DNA from: JBDHZU01 sp039812085
GTDB lineage: Bacteria > Actinomycetota > Actinomycetes > S36-B12 > UBA10799
NCBI GenBank assembly: GCA_039812085.1
Contig: JBDHZU010000021.1
Coordinates: 1 to 21,777, forward strand
Length of the DNA: 21,777 nt
Direction of reading: 5' to 3'
The notes under the pieces are model-generated. The model worked only from the letters and a program-made list of their open reading frames with translations. It searched no databases and had not been told where the DNA came from. How positions within the stretch are numbered: the first letter of the stretch is position 1; each line of letters begins with the position of its first letter. Below are positions 14,739-21,777 of the stretch, one piece after another. The position numbers were made by a program, and so were the translations under genes.

Positions 14739-14769
14739 AGAGTACACGGACTCACTGGATCGAGTGCAA
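14739..14769 (-). promoter_or_regulatory. Promoter of the leuA leader
   Basis: On the minus strand TTGCAC (14769-14764) and TACTCT (14744-14739) resemble -35 and -10 boxes separated by 19 bases. The -10 box ends 7 bases before the leader GTG. The long spacer makes the -35 assignment uncertain; the -10 is better supported by its position. Confidence 0.5.
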
Positions 14770-14817
14770 GTGGCAACACACCTGGTGGGGTACGCGCACG
14801 TCACGCGACGGCTCATC

Positions 14818-14823
14818 TAACCT
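14818..14823 (+). promoter_or_regulatory. Candidate -10 box of the helicase gene
   Basis: TAACCT, identical to the ilvD -10 candidate, ends 6 bases before the GTG at 14830. No ribosome binding site is seen, which agrees with a leaderless mRNA. It faces away from the leuA leader promoter in the 240-base gap 14590-14829. Confidence 0.45.
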
Positions 14824-14829
14824 CGCTCA

Positions 14830-16506
14830 GTGCCCGTTGCGCTTGAGGTCGATGCCCGACCACTCCGTCGCTGGCAGATCGATGCTCTGGCCGATTATGA
14901 AGCCCGTCAACCTGCCAATTATTTGGCGACAGCTACGCCCGGGGCGGGTAAGACCACCTTCGCTTTGACGGTGGCTGAACGATTACTGCGACGCCGAATC
15001 ATTCGTCGCGTCATCGTGGTGGCGCCGACGGACCATCTGCGTACCCAGTGGGCGAAAGCGGCAGGCGAGTTCGGGATTGTGCTCGACCCCAACGTGGGCA
15101 ATGACAACAACCGGCTGCGTGCTGATGCTGATGGCTACGTCACCACTTACGCCCAAGTCGCAGCGCACCCCATGCGTCACTATGGACGAGCCAGCGCTGT
15201 GTCCACGTTGGTGATCCTGGATGAGATCCACCATGCCGGAGATGGGCATACCTGGGGAGAAGCGATCAGTGAGGCGTTCGATCCGGCGACTCGTCGTCTC
15301 GCACTGACAGGAACCCCTTTCCGGACCAACCCACAGGAACGCATCCCGTTTGTGGCGTACGAGACCAACGGTGATGGCGAACTGGAATCGCAGGCAGATT
15401 TCTCCTACGGCTATGCCGATGCGCTCGGTGACTCGGTGGTTCGACCGGTCTACTTCGCGGCCTATTCCGGAGTGAGTCGTTGGATGGACAGTGCGGGGCA
15501 GATGTTGTCGGCCAATCTGTCCGAACCGTTGACCAAGGCCATGGAAGAAGCAGCGTGGCGCACAGCTCTGGATCCGGAAGGCGATTGGGTACGGCATGTC
15601 ATCGCCGCCGTTGACGACCGGATTACTCACCTGCGTGCTAACGGGGTTCCCGATGCCGGAGGTCTGCTCCTTGCCAGCGACCAAGAGGCCGCTCGTGCAT
15701 ACGCAAAGATCGTCAAGAAGGTCACCGGACACACGCCGGTCGTGATCTTGTCTGACGATCCCAAAGCGAGCAAGAAGATCACGGCGTTTGCTGAGGGCGA
15801 TGCGCGAATCGCGGTCTGTGTGCGCATGGTGTCCGAAGGTGTGGATATTCCTCGAGTGTGTGTTTTGGGATTCCTCACCAGTTACCGAACTCCGTTGTTC
15901 TTTGCCCAAGCGGTCGGTCGCGTGGTGCGTGCCCGCGCTCGCCACGAAGCGGCAACAGTTTTTCTGCCAGCGGTTCGTCCGTTGCTGACCCTGGCCGCGG
16001 AGCTGGAAGAGCAACGCACACACGTATTGCGGTCTGCTCAAGTTGCCGATGAGCGCGAGCAGCCAGATATCGAGCTAGGCAAGGCAGGTTCGATTACCGC
16101 TATCGGGGCAGAAGCCGAGTTCGCACACCTGCTGCACTCTGGACGTGCAATCACTGCCACCCTGAGCGCCGACGAAGAGGACTTCCTGGGCATCCCTGGA
16201 CTGCTAACTCCCGAACAGACGGCTGCTCTGCTGGCGTCGCGGGAAGAAGAATTGCGTCGACGTGCTCGTCAGCAGTCGGCCGAAGCCGACGACGATCCCG
16301 ATTCTGTCGATTCGGTTCAGTCGTGGGAACAGGCCCAACTGATACGTCGCCACATCAACGTCCTGGTGTCTGCTCATGCGGCTGCTTCTGGACGAAGTCA
16401 TGCCGATCTGCATGCGGAGTTACGTCGCGCGGTCCCGGGTCCATCCTCGGCTTCTGCCTCGGTTGAACTACTGGAGCGACGACGCGCCCATCTGCAACAA
16501 ATGTGA
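14830..16506 (+). CDS. DEAD/DEAH-box (SF2) helicase family protein
   Basis: A 558-aa superfamily 2 helicase-like ATPase. A Q-motif-like LRRWQIDAL (residues 12-20) precedes the P-loop ATPGAGKT (35-42). Motif II is DEIH (131-134), motif III LTGTPFR (159-165), motif V VRMVSEGVDIPRV (331-343) and motif VI QAVGRVVRAR (360-369). The N-terminal half resembles the ResIII/XPB-type helicase domain and the second half the helicase C domain. A C-terminal tail of about 170 residues rich in Glu, Ala and Arg follows. It probably acts on DNA or RNA, but a specific role cannot be read. It is divergent from leuA and ends 21 bases before leuB. No nuclease or methylase neighbour is present, so it is not an evident restriction or defence component. 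Confidence 0.88.
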   Translation: MPVALEVDARPLRRWQIDALADYEARQPANYLATATPGAGKTTFALTVAERLLRRRIIRRVIVVAPTDHLRTQWAKAAGEFGIVLDPNVGNDNNRLRADADGYVTTYAQVAAHPMRHYGRASAVSTLVILDEIHHAGDGHTWGEAISEAFDPATRRLALTGTPFRTNPQERIPFVAYETNGDGELESQADFSYGYADALGDSVVRPVYFAAYSGVSRWMDSAGQMLSANLSEPLTKAMEEAAWRTALDPEGDWVRHVIAAVDDRITHLRANGVPDAGGLLLASDQEAARAYAKIVKKVTGHTPVVILSDDPKASKKITAFAEGDARIAVCVRMVSEGVDIPRVCVLGFLTSYRTPLFFAQAVGRVVRARARHEAATVFLPAVRPLLTLAAELEEQRTHVLRSAQVADEREQPDIELGKAGSITAIGAEAEFAHLLHSGRAITATLSADEEDFLGIPGLLTPEQTAALLASREEELRRRARQQSAEADDDPDSVDSVQSWEQAQLIRRHINVLVSAHAAASGRSHADLHAELRRAVPGPSSASASVELLERRRAHLQQM

Positions 16507-16513
16507 CGCCACG

Positions 16514-16519
16514 TACCCT
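16514..16519 (+). promoter_or_regulatory. Candidate -10 box of leuB
   Basis: TACCCT fits TANNNT and ends 8 bases before the leuB GTG. It lies in the 21-base gap after the helicase stop, and no ribosome binding site is seen. leuB may be transcribed as a leaderless mRNA as well as by readthrough from the helicase gene. Confidence 0.35.
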
Positions 16520-16527
16520 TCAGTTTC

Positions 16528-17574
16528 GTGTCTACGAGTTATCAGCTAGCCGTGGTTGCTGGCGACGGAATCGGAACCGAAGTCACCGAACAAGCGCTGG
16601 CGGTCTTGTCAGCCGCTGCCGATGCTGAAGGTGTGAGCTTCTCCACCACTGAGTACGACCTGGGTGCCCGGTTGTACAACCGCACGGGTGAAGCATTGCC
16701 TGACTCGGTGTTGGCGGAACTGCGCGAGCAAGATGCGATCTTGCTCGGCGCGATTGGCGATCCGAGTGTGCCGCCCGGTGTACTGGAACGTGGCCTACTG
16801 CTGAAAATGCGCTTTGAGCTTGACCACGCCGTGAACCTGCGTCCGGTTAAGTTGCTGCCTGGCGTCAGTTCGCCTGTCGCTACGGCCACTCCGGAGACCG
16901 TGGACATGATCGTCTGCCGAGAGGGCACCGAAGGTCTGTACTGCGGGGCCGGTGGATTCCTGCGCCAAAACACCAGCGGCGAAGTCGCCACTGAGGAGAG
17001 CATCAACACCTGGTACGGCGTGGAACGAATTGTTCGAGACGCATTCACCCGCGCCCAGGCCCGACCCCGCAAGCTGCTCACTTTGGTGCACAAGACCAAC
17101 GTGTTGGTTCATGCCGGTGACCTGTACCAGCGGGTCGTCAACGCAATTGCTGTTGACTTCCCCGACGTGACCGTCGAGTACTGCCACATCGACGCCGCCA
17201 CCATCTACTTCGTCACCGATCCGGGTCGGTTCGACGTGATCGTCACCGACAACATGTTCGGCGACATCATCACTGACCTGGGTGCTGCGATTGCGGGTGG
17301 AATCGGACTAGCCGCATCGGGAAACCTCAACGTGGATGGCACGGGCCCGTCAATGTTCGAACCGGTGCATGGTTCCGCTCCCGACATCGCCGGTCAAGGC
17401 AAAGCCGATCCCACGGCTGCCGTCATGTCAGCCGCAATGCTGCTCGACCATCTGGGCCAACAAGCCGCTGCGCAACGCATCGAACGTGCCGTTGCTGCTG
17501 ACCTTGCCGAGCGTGGGGACAGCGTTCGTTCTACTGCGCAGATTGGCGAGGCACTAGCTGCGGCGGTCAGTTAG
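16528..17574 (+). CDS. leuB: 3-isopropylmalate dehydrogenase
   Basis: LeuB oxidatively decarboxylates 3-isopropylmalate in leucine synthesis. In organisms using CimA it also handles the analogous methylmalate derivative on the way to 2-ketobutyrate. The product is 348 aa. Motifs include VVAGDGIGTEVTEQAL (8-23), GTEGLYCGAG, VHKTNVLV with the catalytic Lys, the metal-binding TDNMFGDIITDLGAAIAGGIGLA, and GPSMFEPVHGSAPDIAGQGKADPTA for NAD binding. The start is GTG 16528 (MSTSYQLAVVAGDGIG). leuC and leuD are absent from this window. ilvE follows after 82 bases. Confidence 0.96.
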   Translation: MSTSYQLAVVAGDGIGTEVTEQALAVLSAAADAEGVSFSTTEYDLGARLYNRTGEALPDSVLAELREQDAILLGAIGDPSVPPGVLERGLLLKMRFELDHAVNLRPVKLLPGVSSPVATATPETVDMIVCREGTEGLYCGAGGFLRQNTSGEVATEESINTWYGVERIVRDAFTRAQARPRKLLTLVHKTNVLVHAGDLYQRVVNAIAVDFPDVTVEYCHIDAATIYFVTDPGRFDVIVTDNMFGDIITDLGAAIAGGIGLAASGNLNVDGTGPSMFEPVHGSAPDIAGQGKADPTAAVMSAAMLLDHLGQQAAAQRIERAVAADLAERGDSVRSTAQIGEALAAAVS

Positions 17575-17601
17575 TTCTCACCCGCGGCAACCAATGAGTC
17601 A

Positions 17602-17607
17602 TAGAAT
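17602..17607 (+). promoter_or_regulatory. Candidate -10 box of ilvE
   Basis: TAGAAT matches 5 of 6 bases of TATAAT and ends 49 bases before the ilvE start, which has its own ribosome binding site (TAGGAG). No clear -35 is seen. ACCAAT (17590-17595) and ATTGGT (17633-17638) form a loose inverted repeat around it. Confidence 0.45.
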
Positions 17608-17656
17608 CTGTCGCTAGCTGTTCGCCCCCGCTATTGGTCAATTCCTAGGAGCTTTC

Positions 17657-18754
17657 GTGAGCGCATTCACCGTGGACCACACTGCTGAGCCAGTGTCGCC
17701 AGCGATCCGGGATGCGATCTTGGCTGACCCTGGGTTTGGGCGTTACTTCACTGATCACATGGCGATCGTGGACTGGACACAGGAGAACGGCTGGCACGAC
17801 GCACGAGTTGTTCCGTACGCCCCCATCGCCATCGACCCGGCCACCAATTTTGTTCATTACGGGCAGGCCATCTTTGAAGGTTTGAAGGCGTATCGATTTG
17901 ACGATGGCTCGATCGCAACTTTCCGACCAGATCGCAATGCCGAACGATTCCGTAAGAGTGCCCAGCGTTTAGCCATGCCCGCTCTGCCTGACGAATATTT
18001 CATCGGCGCTATCGACGAGCTACTCGCGGTTGATGGCAATTGGGTTCCTGCCGGAGAAGATCGCTCGCTGTATTTACGTCCGTTCATGTTCTCGACTGAG
18101 GTGGGTCTCGGGGTGCGTCCGGCTGACCGCTATCGGTTCATGGTGATTGCCTCACCTGCCGGGCCGTACTTCCCGCAAGGCGTGAAGCCGGTGTCTGTGT
18201 GGCTGTCCGAGGACTACGTGCGCGCTGCACCCGGGGGAACGGGTGAAGCAAAATGCGCCGGAAACTATGCCGCCAGTTTGGTGGCCCAGGCTGAGGCGAT
18301 CGAGCACGGTTGTGACCAGGTTGTGTGGCTGGATGCTGCCGAACATGAATACGTCGAAGAAATGGGTGGCATGAACCTGTTCTTCGTCTATGGCTCAGGC
18401 GATGACGTTCGACTCGTCACCCCGGAACTATCAGGTGCCCTCTTGCCCGGCATCACACGCGATTCGCTGTTGACCTTGGCCGATGACCTCGGTTTCACGG
18501 TGCAAGAGGAGCGATTCAGTGTCTCCCAGTGGCGTGAGGGGAATGCCAGTGGCGAACTGACAGAGGTGTTTGCATGCGGAACTGCTGCCGTGATCACTCC
18601 TGTCGGTACGGTCAAAACTCGTACTGACGAATGGTCAGTCGGCGATGGTGAACCTGGCGAGGTCACGATGAAGTTGCGGCAGGCGCTAACCGATATTCAG
18701 ACAGGCGCTGCGGATGATCCACACGGTTGGGTGCGAGCCCAACCAACAAGCTGA
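17657..18754 (+). CDS. ilvE: Branched-chain amino acid aminotransferase
   Basis: IlvE transfers the amino group from glutamate to the keto acids of valine, leucine and isoleucine, using pyridoxal phosphate (PLP). The 365-aa product is of the longer bacterial/eukaryotic-like class (class IV fold). It shows HYGQAIFEGLKAYR (67-80), FRPDRNAERF, RPFMFSTE, the PLP lysine Lys199 in GTGEAKCAGNYAAS, EEMGGMNLFFV, LLPGITRDSLL and VFACGTAAVITPVG. The GTG start at 17657 is supported by CTAGGAGC. The gene ends exactly where the convergent membrane protein gene ends (no gap), with no visible terminator. Confidence 0.96.
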   Translation: MSAFTVDHTAEPVSPAIRDAILADPGFGRYFTDHMAIVDWTQENGWHDARVVPYAPIAIDPATNFVHYGQAIFEGLKAYRFDDGSIATFRPDRNAERFRKSAQRLAMPALPDEYFIGAIDELLAVDGNWVPAGEDRSLYLRPFMFSTEVGLGVRPADRYRFMVIASPAGPYFPQGVKPVSVWLSEDYVRAAPGGTGEAKCAGNYAASLVAQAEAIEHGCDQVVWLDAAEHEYVEEMGGMNLFFVYGSGDDVRLVTPELSGALLPGITRDSLLTLADDLGFTVQEERFSVSQWREGNASGELTEVFACGTAAVITPVGTVKTRTDEWSVGDGEPGEVTMKLRQALTDIQTGAADDPHGWVRAQPTS

Positions 18755-19684
18755 TCAGACCACGACAAGTTCGCGGCTGCGCTTGTGACGCCGCCAGAAC
18801 CAGCCAGCGATAAACACCAGCACACCAAGTATGGCGATCCAGATCGATGCGGTGTGCAGGGCATTCGTCAGTTGGGTGAGGAACACCGATATCGCCGGGG
18901 CGTAAACGGTTCCGGCGAATGAGTTCTGTGCCGTGTGAGACACGACCCAGATTCCACCGATAACGATGAGCCCGCCGAGCGTGATCAGTGTGCCTGCGTT
19001 CATCAGTGCGGTGGGGCGACGGCGAGCGAGTAAGACAGCAGCGATGAATAACGCGAATACGACACCAATGAGCCAGGTCGCAATAGGCACAGTTAAAGCG
19101 TAAATCTGTTGCGCCTGCTTGAGCTGGGATGCGTTGAACAGCACGATCTGGCGATCGGCTTGTGCAGGCAATGGCTTATTGGCGAGCACTGTGATGCCGT
19201 GTGACACCAGGTCGGCCTGGACTCTTTGGAAGACAGTTGTCAGATCGAGCACCATGTTGTCGCCCTGTAATTGGATGGCACCCGAATGGTTGCCTTCCAG
19301 GGCATTGATCATTCCTTGCTGCAGGTTGACGGCGGCGTCGCCCCACAGTTCCTCGAACTTCTCAGTCTGCATCAATTTGACCGTGGCGGTGTAAGCCATC
19401 TGTTGAATCGCCGCTTGGATCGGCCCAGCTAGCGGTGCAGCGCGGTCACCCAACAACTCAGTCACGTAGGAGGGTGCATCGAGGTCTGCCGTCAGTGCAG
19501 TCGAGACCTTTGTTGCCACTGCTTCTTGGAAAGCGGGCTGTTCTGGAAGCGGTCCGATCGCATTGACGAAGGCGTCGGTATGGGTCACCGTCCGTTGTCC
19601 CCAAAACGCGACGATCGACAACGGCAGCAGGATCGTAGCCAGCACGAAGCAGATAGCCGAAAGGATCGGTCGAATGCGTTGCAT
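18755..19684 (-). CDS. Conserved integral membrane protein of unknown function
   Basis: A 309-aa membrane protein. One hydrophobic segment near the N-terminus (about residues 8-29, ILSAICFVLATILLPLSIVAFW) is followed by a soluble stretch of about 170 residues that is probably extracytoplasmic. Three C-terminal segments follow (IATWLIGVVFALFIAAVLLA, then LITLGGLIVIGGIWVV, then IWIAILGVLVFIAGWFW), ending in a basic tail RRHKRSRE. The layout resembles uncharacterised actinobacterial membrane proteins that share a TVxTDAFVxxxxPL motif near the first segment (here TVTHTDAFVNAIGPL), recalled without a search. No enzymatic motif is visible. It is divergent from the cimA leader and convergent with ilvE. 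The stop is TGA. Confidence 0.8.
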   Translation of the reverse strand: MQRIRPILSAICFVLATILLPLSIVAFWGQRTVTHTDAFVNAIGPLPEQPAFQEAVATKVSTALTADLDAPSYVTELLGDRAAPLAGPIQAAIQQMAYTATVKLMQTEKFEELWGDAAVNLQQGMINALEGNHSGAIQLQGDNMVLDLTTVFQRVQADLVSHGITVLANKPLPAQADRQIVLFNASQLKQAQQIYALTVPIATWLIGVVFALFIAAVLLARRRPTALMNAGTLITLGGLIVIGGIWVVSHTAQNSFAGTVYAPAISVFLTQLTNALHTASIWIAILGVLVFIAGWFWRRHKRSRELVVV

Positions 19685-19727
19685 AGCTAGATGGAACCAC
19701 CGTTAGCGCAAGCAACGCGCGTCGTGG

Positions 19728-19733
19728 CACACT
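19728..19733 (+). promoter_or_regulatory. Possible -10 box of the cimA leader
   Basis: CACACT matches only 3 of 6 bases of TATAAT but lies 9 bases before the leader ATG, the position expected from the other leaders. TTAGCG (about 19 bases upstream) could be a weak -35. This is the poorest of the promoter calls. Confidence 0.25.
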
Positions 19734-19742
19734 GGAACAGCG

Positions 19743-19772
19743 ATGACTACCTGCAGCATCATCATTATCTAG
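19743..19772 (+). CDS. cimA leader peptide (Ile-Ile-Ile-Ile)
   Basis: A nine-codon ORF, MTTCSIIII, reads ATC ATC ATT ATC (19758-19769) directly before its TAG stop. Four consecutive isoleucine codons at the end of a tiny ORF, followed by a terminator and then cimA, the entry enzyme of threonine-independent isoleucine synthesis, fit an isoleucine-sensing leader peptide. No ribosome binding site is seen, so translation is probably leaderless or nearly so. The ORF is too short for normal gene finders. Confidence 0.87.
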   Translation: MTTCSIIII

Positions 19773-19835
19773 CGCGCCGCCGCCACTGTCCGGCCCCGGC
19801 GCGCTGCCCCCTGTTATCGACGGTGGGGCTTTTTT
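19771..19835 (+). terminator. cimA attenuator with competing hairpins
   Basis: Three pairings compete. The leader hairpin is AGCGCGCCG (19771-19779) with CGGCGCGCT (19797-19805), 9 perfect pairs beginning at the leader stop. The terminator is GCCCC (19806-19810) with GGGGC (19825-19829), extended inward by a bulged CTG/CGG pairing and followed by six T (19830-19835). The antiterminator is CCACTGTC (19783-19790) with GACGGTGG (19819-19826), 8 pairs including one G-U. The antiterminator uses loop bases of the first hairpin and the right arm of the terminator. A ribosome stalled on the Ile codons would cover the first arm and favour antitermination. Confidence 0.85.
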
Positions 19836-19886
19836 GTTGCTCAGGACAGCAGCTTCCACCCATCGCACTAAGGACGAAACGGACCA

Positions 19887-21470
19887 ATGACATTCCAGCT
19901 CTATGACACAACGCTGCGAGACGGTGCCCAGCGTGAAGGCATCTCGTATTCGGTGTCGGACAAACTTGCTGTTGCTCGGCTTTTGGACACCTTTGGAGTG
20001 CGCTTCATCGAGGGTGGATGGCCAGGAGCCTTGCCGAAGGACACCGAGTTTTTCGACCGTGCCCACGATGAACTTGATCTGACTAACGCGGAATTGGTGG
20101 CATTCGGGTCAACCCGCAAAGCAGGGGTGGCCGTCGAGGATGACCAACAAGTTGCTGCGTTGTTGGCTGCTCGAACTCCGGCTGTCTGCATCGTCGCCAA
20201 AAGCGACGTGTGGCATGTGACAGATGCTTTGCACACCACGCTGGATGAGAACGTCGCGATGGTGGCCGAGACCGTCGAGTACCTCGTAGCGAATGGTCGT
20301 CGAGTGTTCGTCGATATGGAGCACTTCTTCGACGGTTACCATCGCGACCCGGCATATGGCGTCGTGCTGTTGAACGCGGCCACTGCTGCGGGTGCTGATG
20401 TCGGTGTCTTGTGTGACACGAATGGCGGAATGCTTCCCTCTGGGATTTCCCGGGTGGTCACCGATGTTGCCCAGCGATCTGAGGCCAAGCTCGGAATCCA
20501 CTGCCAAGACGACACCGCCTGCGCGGTGGCGAACACGGTCGCGGCAGTTGAAGCCGGTGCGATCCATGCGCAGTGCACGGCAAACGGTTACGGCGAACGT
20601 ACGGGTAACGCGGACTTGTTCAGTGTTGTTGCGAATCTGCAACTGAAGTTGGGGATGCCGATCGTCAGTGACGAGCAGCTTGCCGAGGCAACCAGGGTGT
20701 CTCATGCAATCGCTGAGATCGCGAACCTGAACCCGGATACACATCGTGCATATGTGGGTTCCAGCGCATTTAGCCATAAGGCTGGTCTGCATGCTTCCGC
20801 GTTGAAGGTCAGCCCCGATATGTACAACCACATCGACCCGAGCGTGGTCGGTGCTGACATGCGCGTGCTTGTCACCGAAATGGCAGGCCGTGCTTCGGTG
20901 GAACTCAAGGGCCGCGAACTGGGAATGGACCTGGCTGCCGAACCTGAGGTTCTGTCCGCTGTGGTCGATGACGTGAAAAAGCGGGAAGCGCAAGGTTGGA
21001 CGTTCGAAGCCGCAGACGCCAGCTTTGAACTGTTGGTGCGCGATGCCCGAGCGGGTCATGCAGTACGCGATTTTGCAGTCGAATCTTGGCGCGTCATTGT
21101 CGAGCGTGGAGAAGACCACAAAGTTCGCAGTGAGGCCACGGTCAAGGTGCAGGCGGGATCGCAACGCACTGTGGCTGTTGGTGAAGGAAACGGTCCGGTC
21201 AACGCACTGGACAACGCGCTGCGTTCAGCATTGAGCACGGTGTACCCCGAACTGGAGAAGTTCGAGCTGACCGATTACAAGGTCCGCATCGTCGAAGGTG
21301 TGAAGGGAACCGGCGCGGTCACGCGGGTCTTGGTGGATACAACTGACGGCCATGCCGAATGGACCACCGTCGGTGTTCACGAAAATGTCATCGCCGCATC
21401 CTGGATGGCTTTGGAAGATGCAGTTGCTTACGGATTGCTGCAGCGCAACGAATCCGGTGATACGCAGTGA
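19887..21470 (+). CDS. cimA: (R)-citramalate synthase
   Basis: CimA condenses pyruvate with acetyl-CoA to citramalate, giving 2-ketobutyrate for isoleucine without threonine deaminase. The 527-aa product has the long CimA architecture: a TIM barrel starting YDTTLRDGAQREGISYSV with IEGGWPGALPKDTEFF, TANGYGERTGNADLFSV (230-246), AFSHKAGLHASA, and a C-terminal regulatory LeuA-dimer domain (about 390-520). These blocks favour CimA over LeuA or homocitrate synthase. Predicted metal ligands are Asp7, His205 and Asn241. The usual second His of HxHND is Gln207 here (HCQDD), unlike LeuA in this window (HPHND). The ATG at 19887 has an AAGGAC ribosome binding site nearby. The stop overlaps the next gene (GTGA, 21467-21470). 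An isoleucine leader attenuator precedes it. Confidence 0.94.
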   Translation: MTFQLYDTTLRDGAQREGISYSVSDKLAVARLLDTFGVRFIEGGWPGALPKDTEFFDRAHDELDLTNAELVAFGSTRKAGVAVEDDQQVAALLAARTPAVCIVAKSDVWHVTDALHTTLDENVAMVAETVEYLVANGRRVFVDMEHFFDGYHRDPAYGVVLLNAATAAGADVGVLCDTNGGMLPSGISRVVTDVAQRSEAKLGIHCQDDTACAVANTVAAVEAGAIHAQCTANGYGERTGNADLFSVVANLQLKLGMPIVSDEQLAEATRVSHAIAEIANLNPDTHRAYVGSSAFSHKAGLHASALKVSPDMYNHIDPSVVGADMRVLVTEMAGRASVELKGRELGMDLAAEPEVLSAVVDDVKKREAQGWTFEAADASFELLVRDARAGHAVRDFAVESWRVIVERGEDHKVRSEATVKVQAGSQRTVAVGEGNGPVNALDNALRSALSTVYPELEKFELTDYKVRIVEGVKGTGAVTRVLVDTTDGHAEWTTVGVHENVIAASWMALEDAVAYGLLQRNESGDTQ

Positions 21471-21777
21471 GCCCACGGCCATCGAAGATCGTCGCAGTCG
21501 CCAAGAACTATGCCGACCATGCGGCGGAAATGGGATCGGACGCTCCCACCGAACCCATGATCTTTCTCAAGCCACCCAGCTCCATCATTCGAGACGGTCA
21601 ACAAATCGTTATCCCGTCGATTTCGCAACGCGTCGACTACGAAGCAGAACTTGCCATCGTCATTGGTGAACAGTGCCGCAATGTGCCAGAACATCGGGTA
21701 GCCGATGTGATCGCTGGATTTACCGTTGCCAATGATGTGACGGCTCGCGATCTGCAAGCCAGTGATGGTCAATGGGC
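21467..21777 (+). CDS. Fumarylacetoacetate hydrolase family protein, 3'-truncated
   Basis: The first 103 codons of an FAH-superfamily enzyme, running off the window. Typical blocks are VAVAKNYADHAAEMG, EPMIFLKPPSSII, VDYEAELAIVIG (metal-binding Glu-x-Glu) and GFTVANDVTARDLQ. Members hydrolyse or decarboxylate beta-dicarbonyl compounds such as fumarylpyruvate or oxaloacetate; the substrate here cannot be told. The GTG start overlaps the cimA stop by three bases (GTGA), so it should be translationally coupled to cimA. Family members are often called 2-hydroxyhepta-2,4-diene-1,7-dioate isomerase, a name that should not be trusted without biochemistry. Confidence 0.9.
   Translation, partial: MSPRPSKIVAVAKNYADHAAEMGSDAPTEPMIFLKPPSSIIRDGQQIVIPSISQRVDYEAELAIVIGEQCRNVPEHRVADVIAGFTVANDVTARDLQASDGQW

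Noticed and set aside
14983..16041. Long open frame on the minus strand inside the helicase gene
   Set aside because: It lies antisense to a gene with clear helicase motifs and shows no recognisable domain. Similar antisense frames inside cimA (20109-21164) and ilvB (6658-7557) were dropped for the same reason.
17590..17638. ACCAAT...ATTGGT inverted repeat upstream of ilvE as an operator or leader structure
   Set aside because: Only 6 bp with a 37-base loop, and no small ORF or terminator accompanies it, so chance is likely.
1..21777. tRNA or rRNA genes, CRISPR arrays, insertion sequences, prophage or defence islands
   Set aside because: No cloverleaf-like sequence, regularly spaced repeats, transposase or integrase was seen. 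Genes are close-packed and ordinary for a chromosomal core region.

Overview
The window is a bacterial chromosome segment with moderately high GC. It almost certainly comes from an actinobacterium. The evidence is the gene order gatA-gatB ... ilvD-ilvB-ilvN-ilvC-serA-leuA-leuB-ilvE-cimA-FAH hydrolase, the frequent GTG starts, the long actinobacterial-type LeuA and SerA, and many genes whose TANNNT -10 box sits only 6 to 9 bases before the start codon (leaderless transcription). I cannot place it more precisely. There are no mobile elements, CRISPR arrays, rRNA or tRNA genes.

Layout. 2-2937: the 3' part of gatA and all of gatB (tRNA-dependent amidotransferase). 2998-4543: a putative lipoprotein and a convergent alpha/beta hydrolase. 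4598-6298: ilvD. 6321-10147: ilv leader and attenuator, ilvB (broken by an in-frame TGA), ilvN, ilvC and a hairpin. 10156-10974: a minus-strand HSDL2-like SDR. 11104-12828: serA with a small upstream ORF and a strong bidirectional terminator. 12838-14769: minus-strand leuA with its leucine leader attenuator. 14818-16506: an SF2 helicase. 16528-18754: leuB and ilvE. 18755-19684: a minus-strand membrane protein. 19743-21470: an isoleucine leader attenuator and cimA. 21467-end: the start of a fumarylacetoacetate-hydrolase-family gene.

How the genes work together. IlvB/N, IlvC, IlvD and IlvE are the shared valine/isoleucine steps. LeuA and LeuB are leucine steps; leuCD is not in this window. CimA makes citramalate from pyruvate and acetyl-CoA, feeding isoleucine synthesis without threonine. 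SerA starts serine synthesis.

The most striking feature is regulatory. Three separate loci carry tiny ORFs just downstream of a promoter and just upstream of an intrinsic terminator, and the amino-acid run in each matches the pathway controlled: Ile-Leu-Val-Val before ilvBN, Leu-Leu-Leu before leuA, and Ile-Ile-Ile-Ile before cimA. This is the signature of ribosome-mediated transcription attenuation by leader peptides. At least two of the three appear to be translated from leaderless transcripts. The cimA leader also shows a clear competing antiterminator pairing.

The second striking feature is a TGA at a conserved Trp codon in ilvB, four codons before the thiamine-diphosphate motif. The rest of the gene is intact, so this is a sequencing error, a very recent mutation or, less likely, readthrough.
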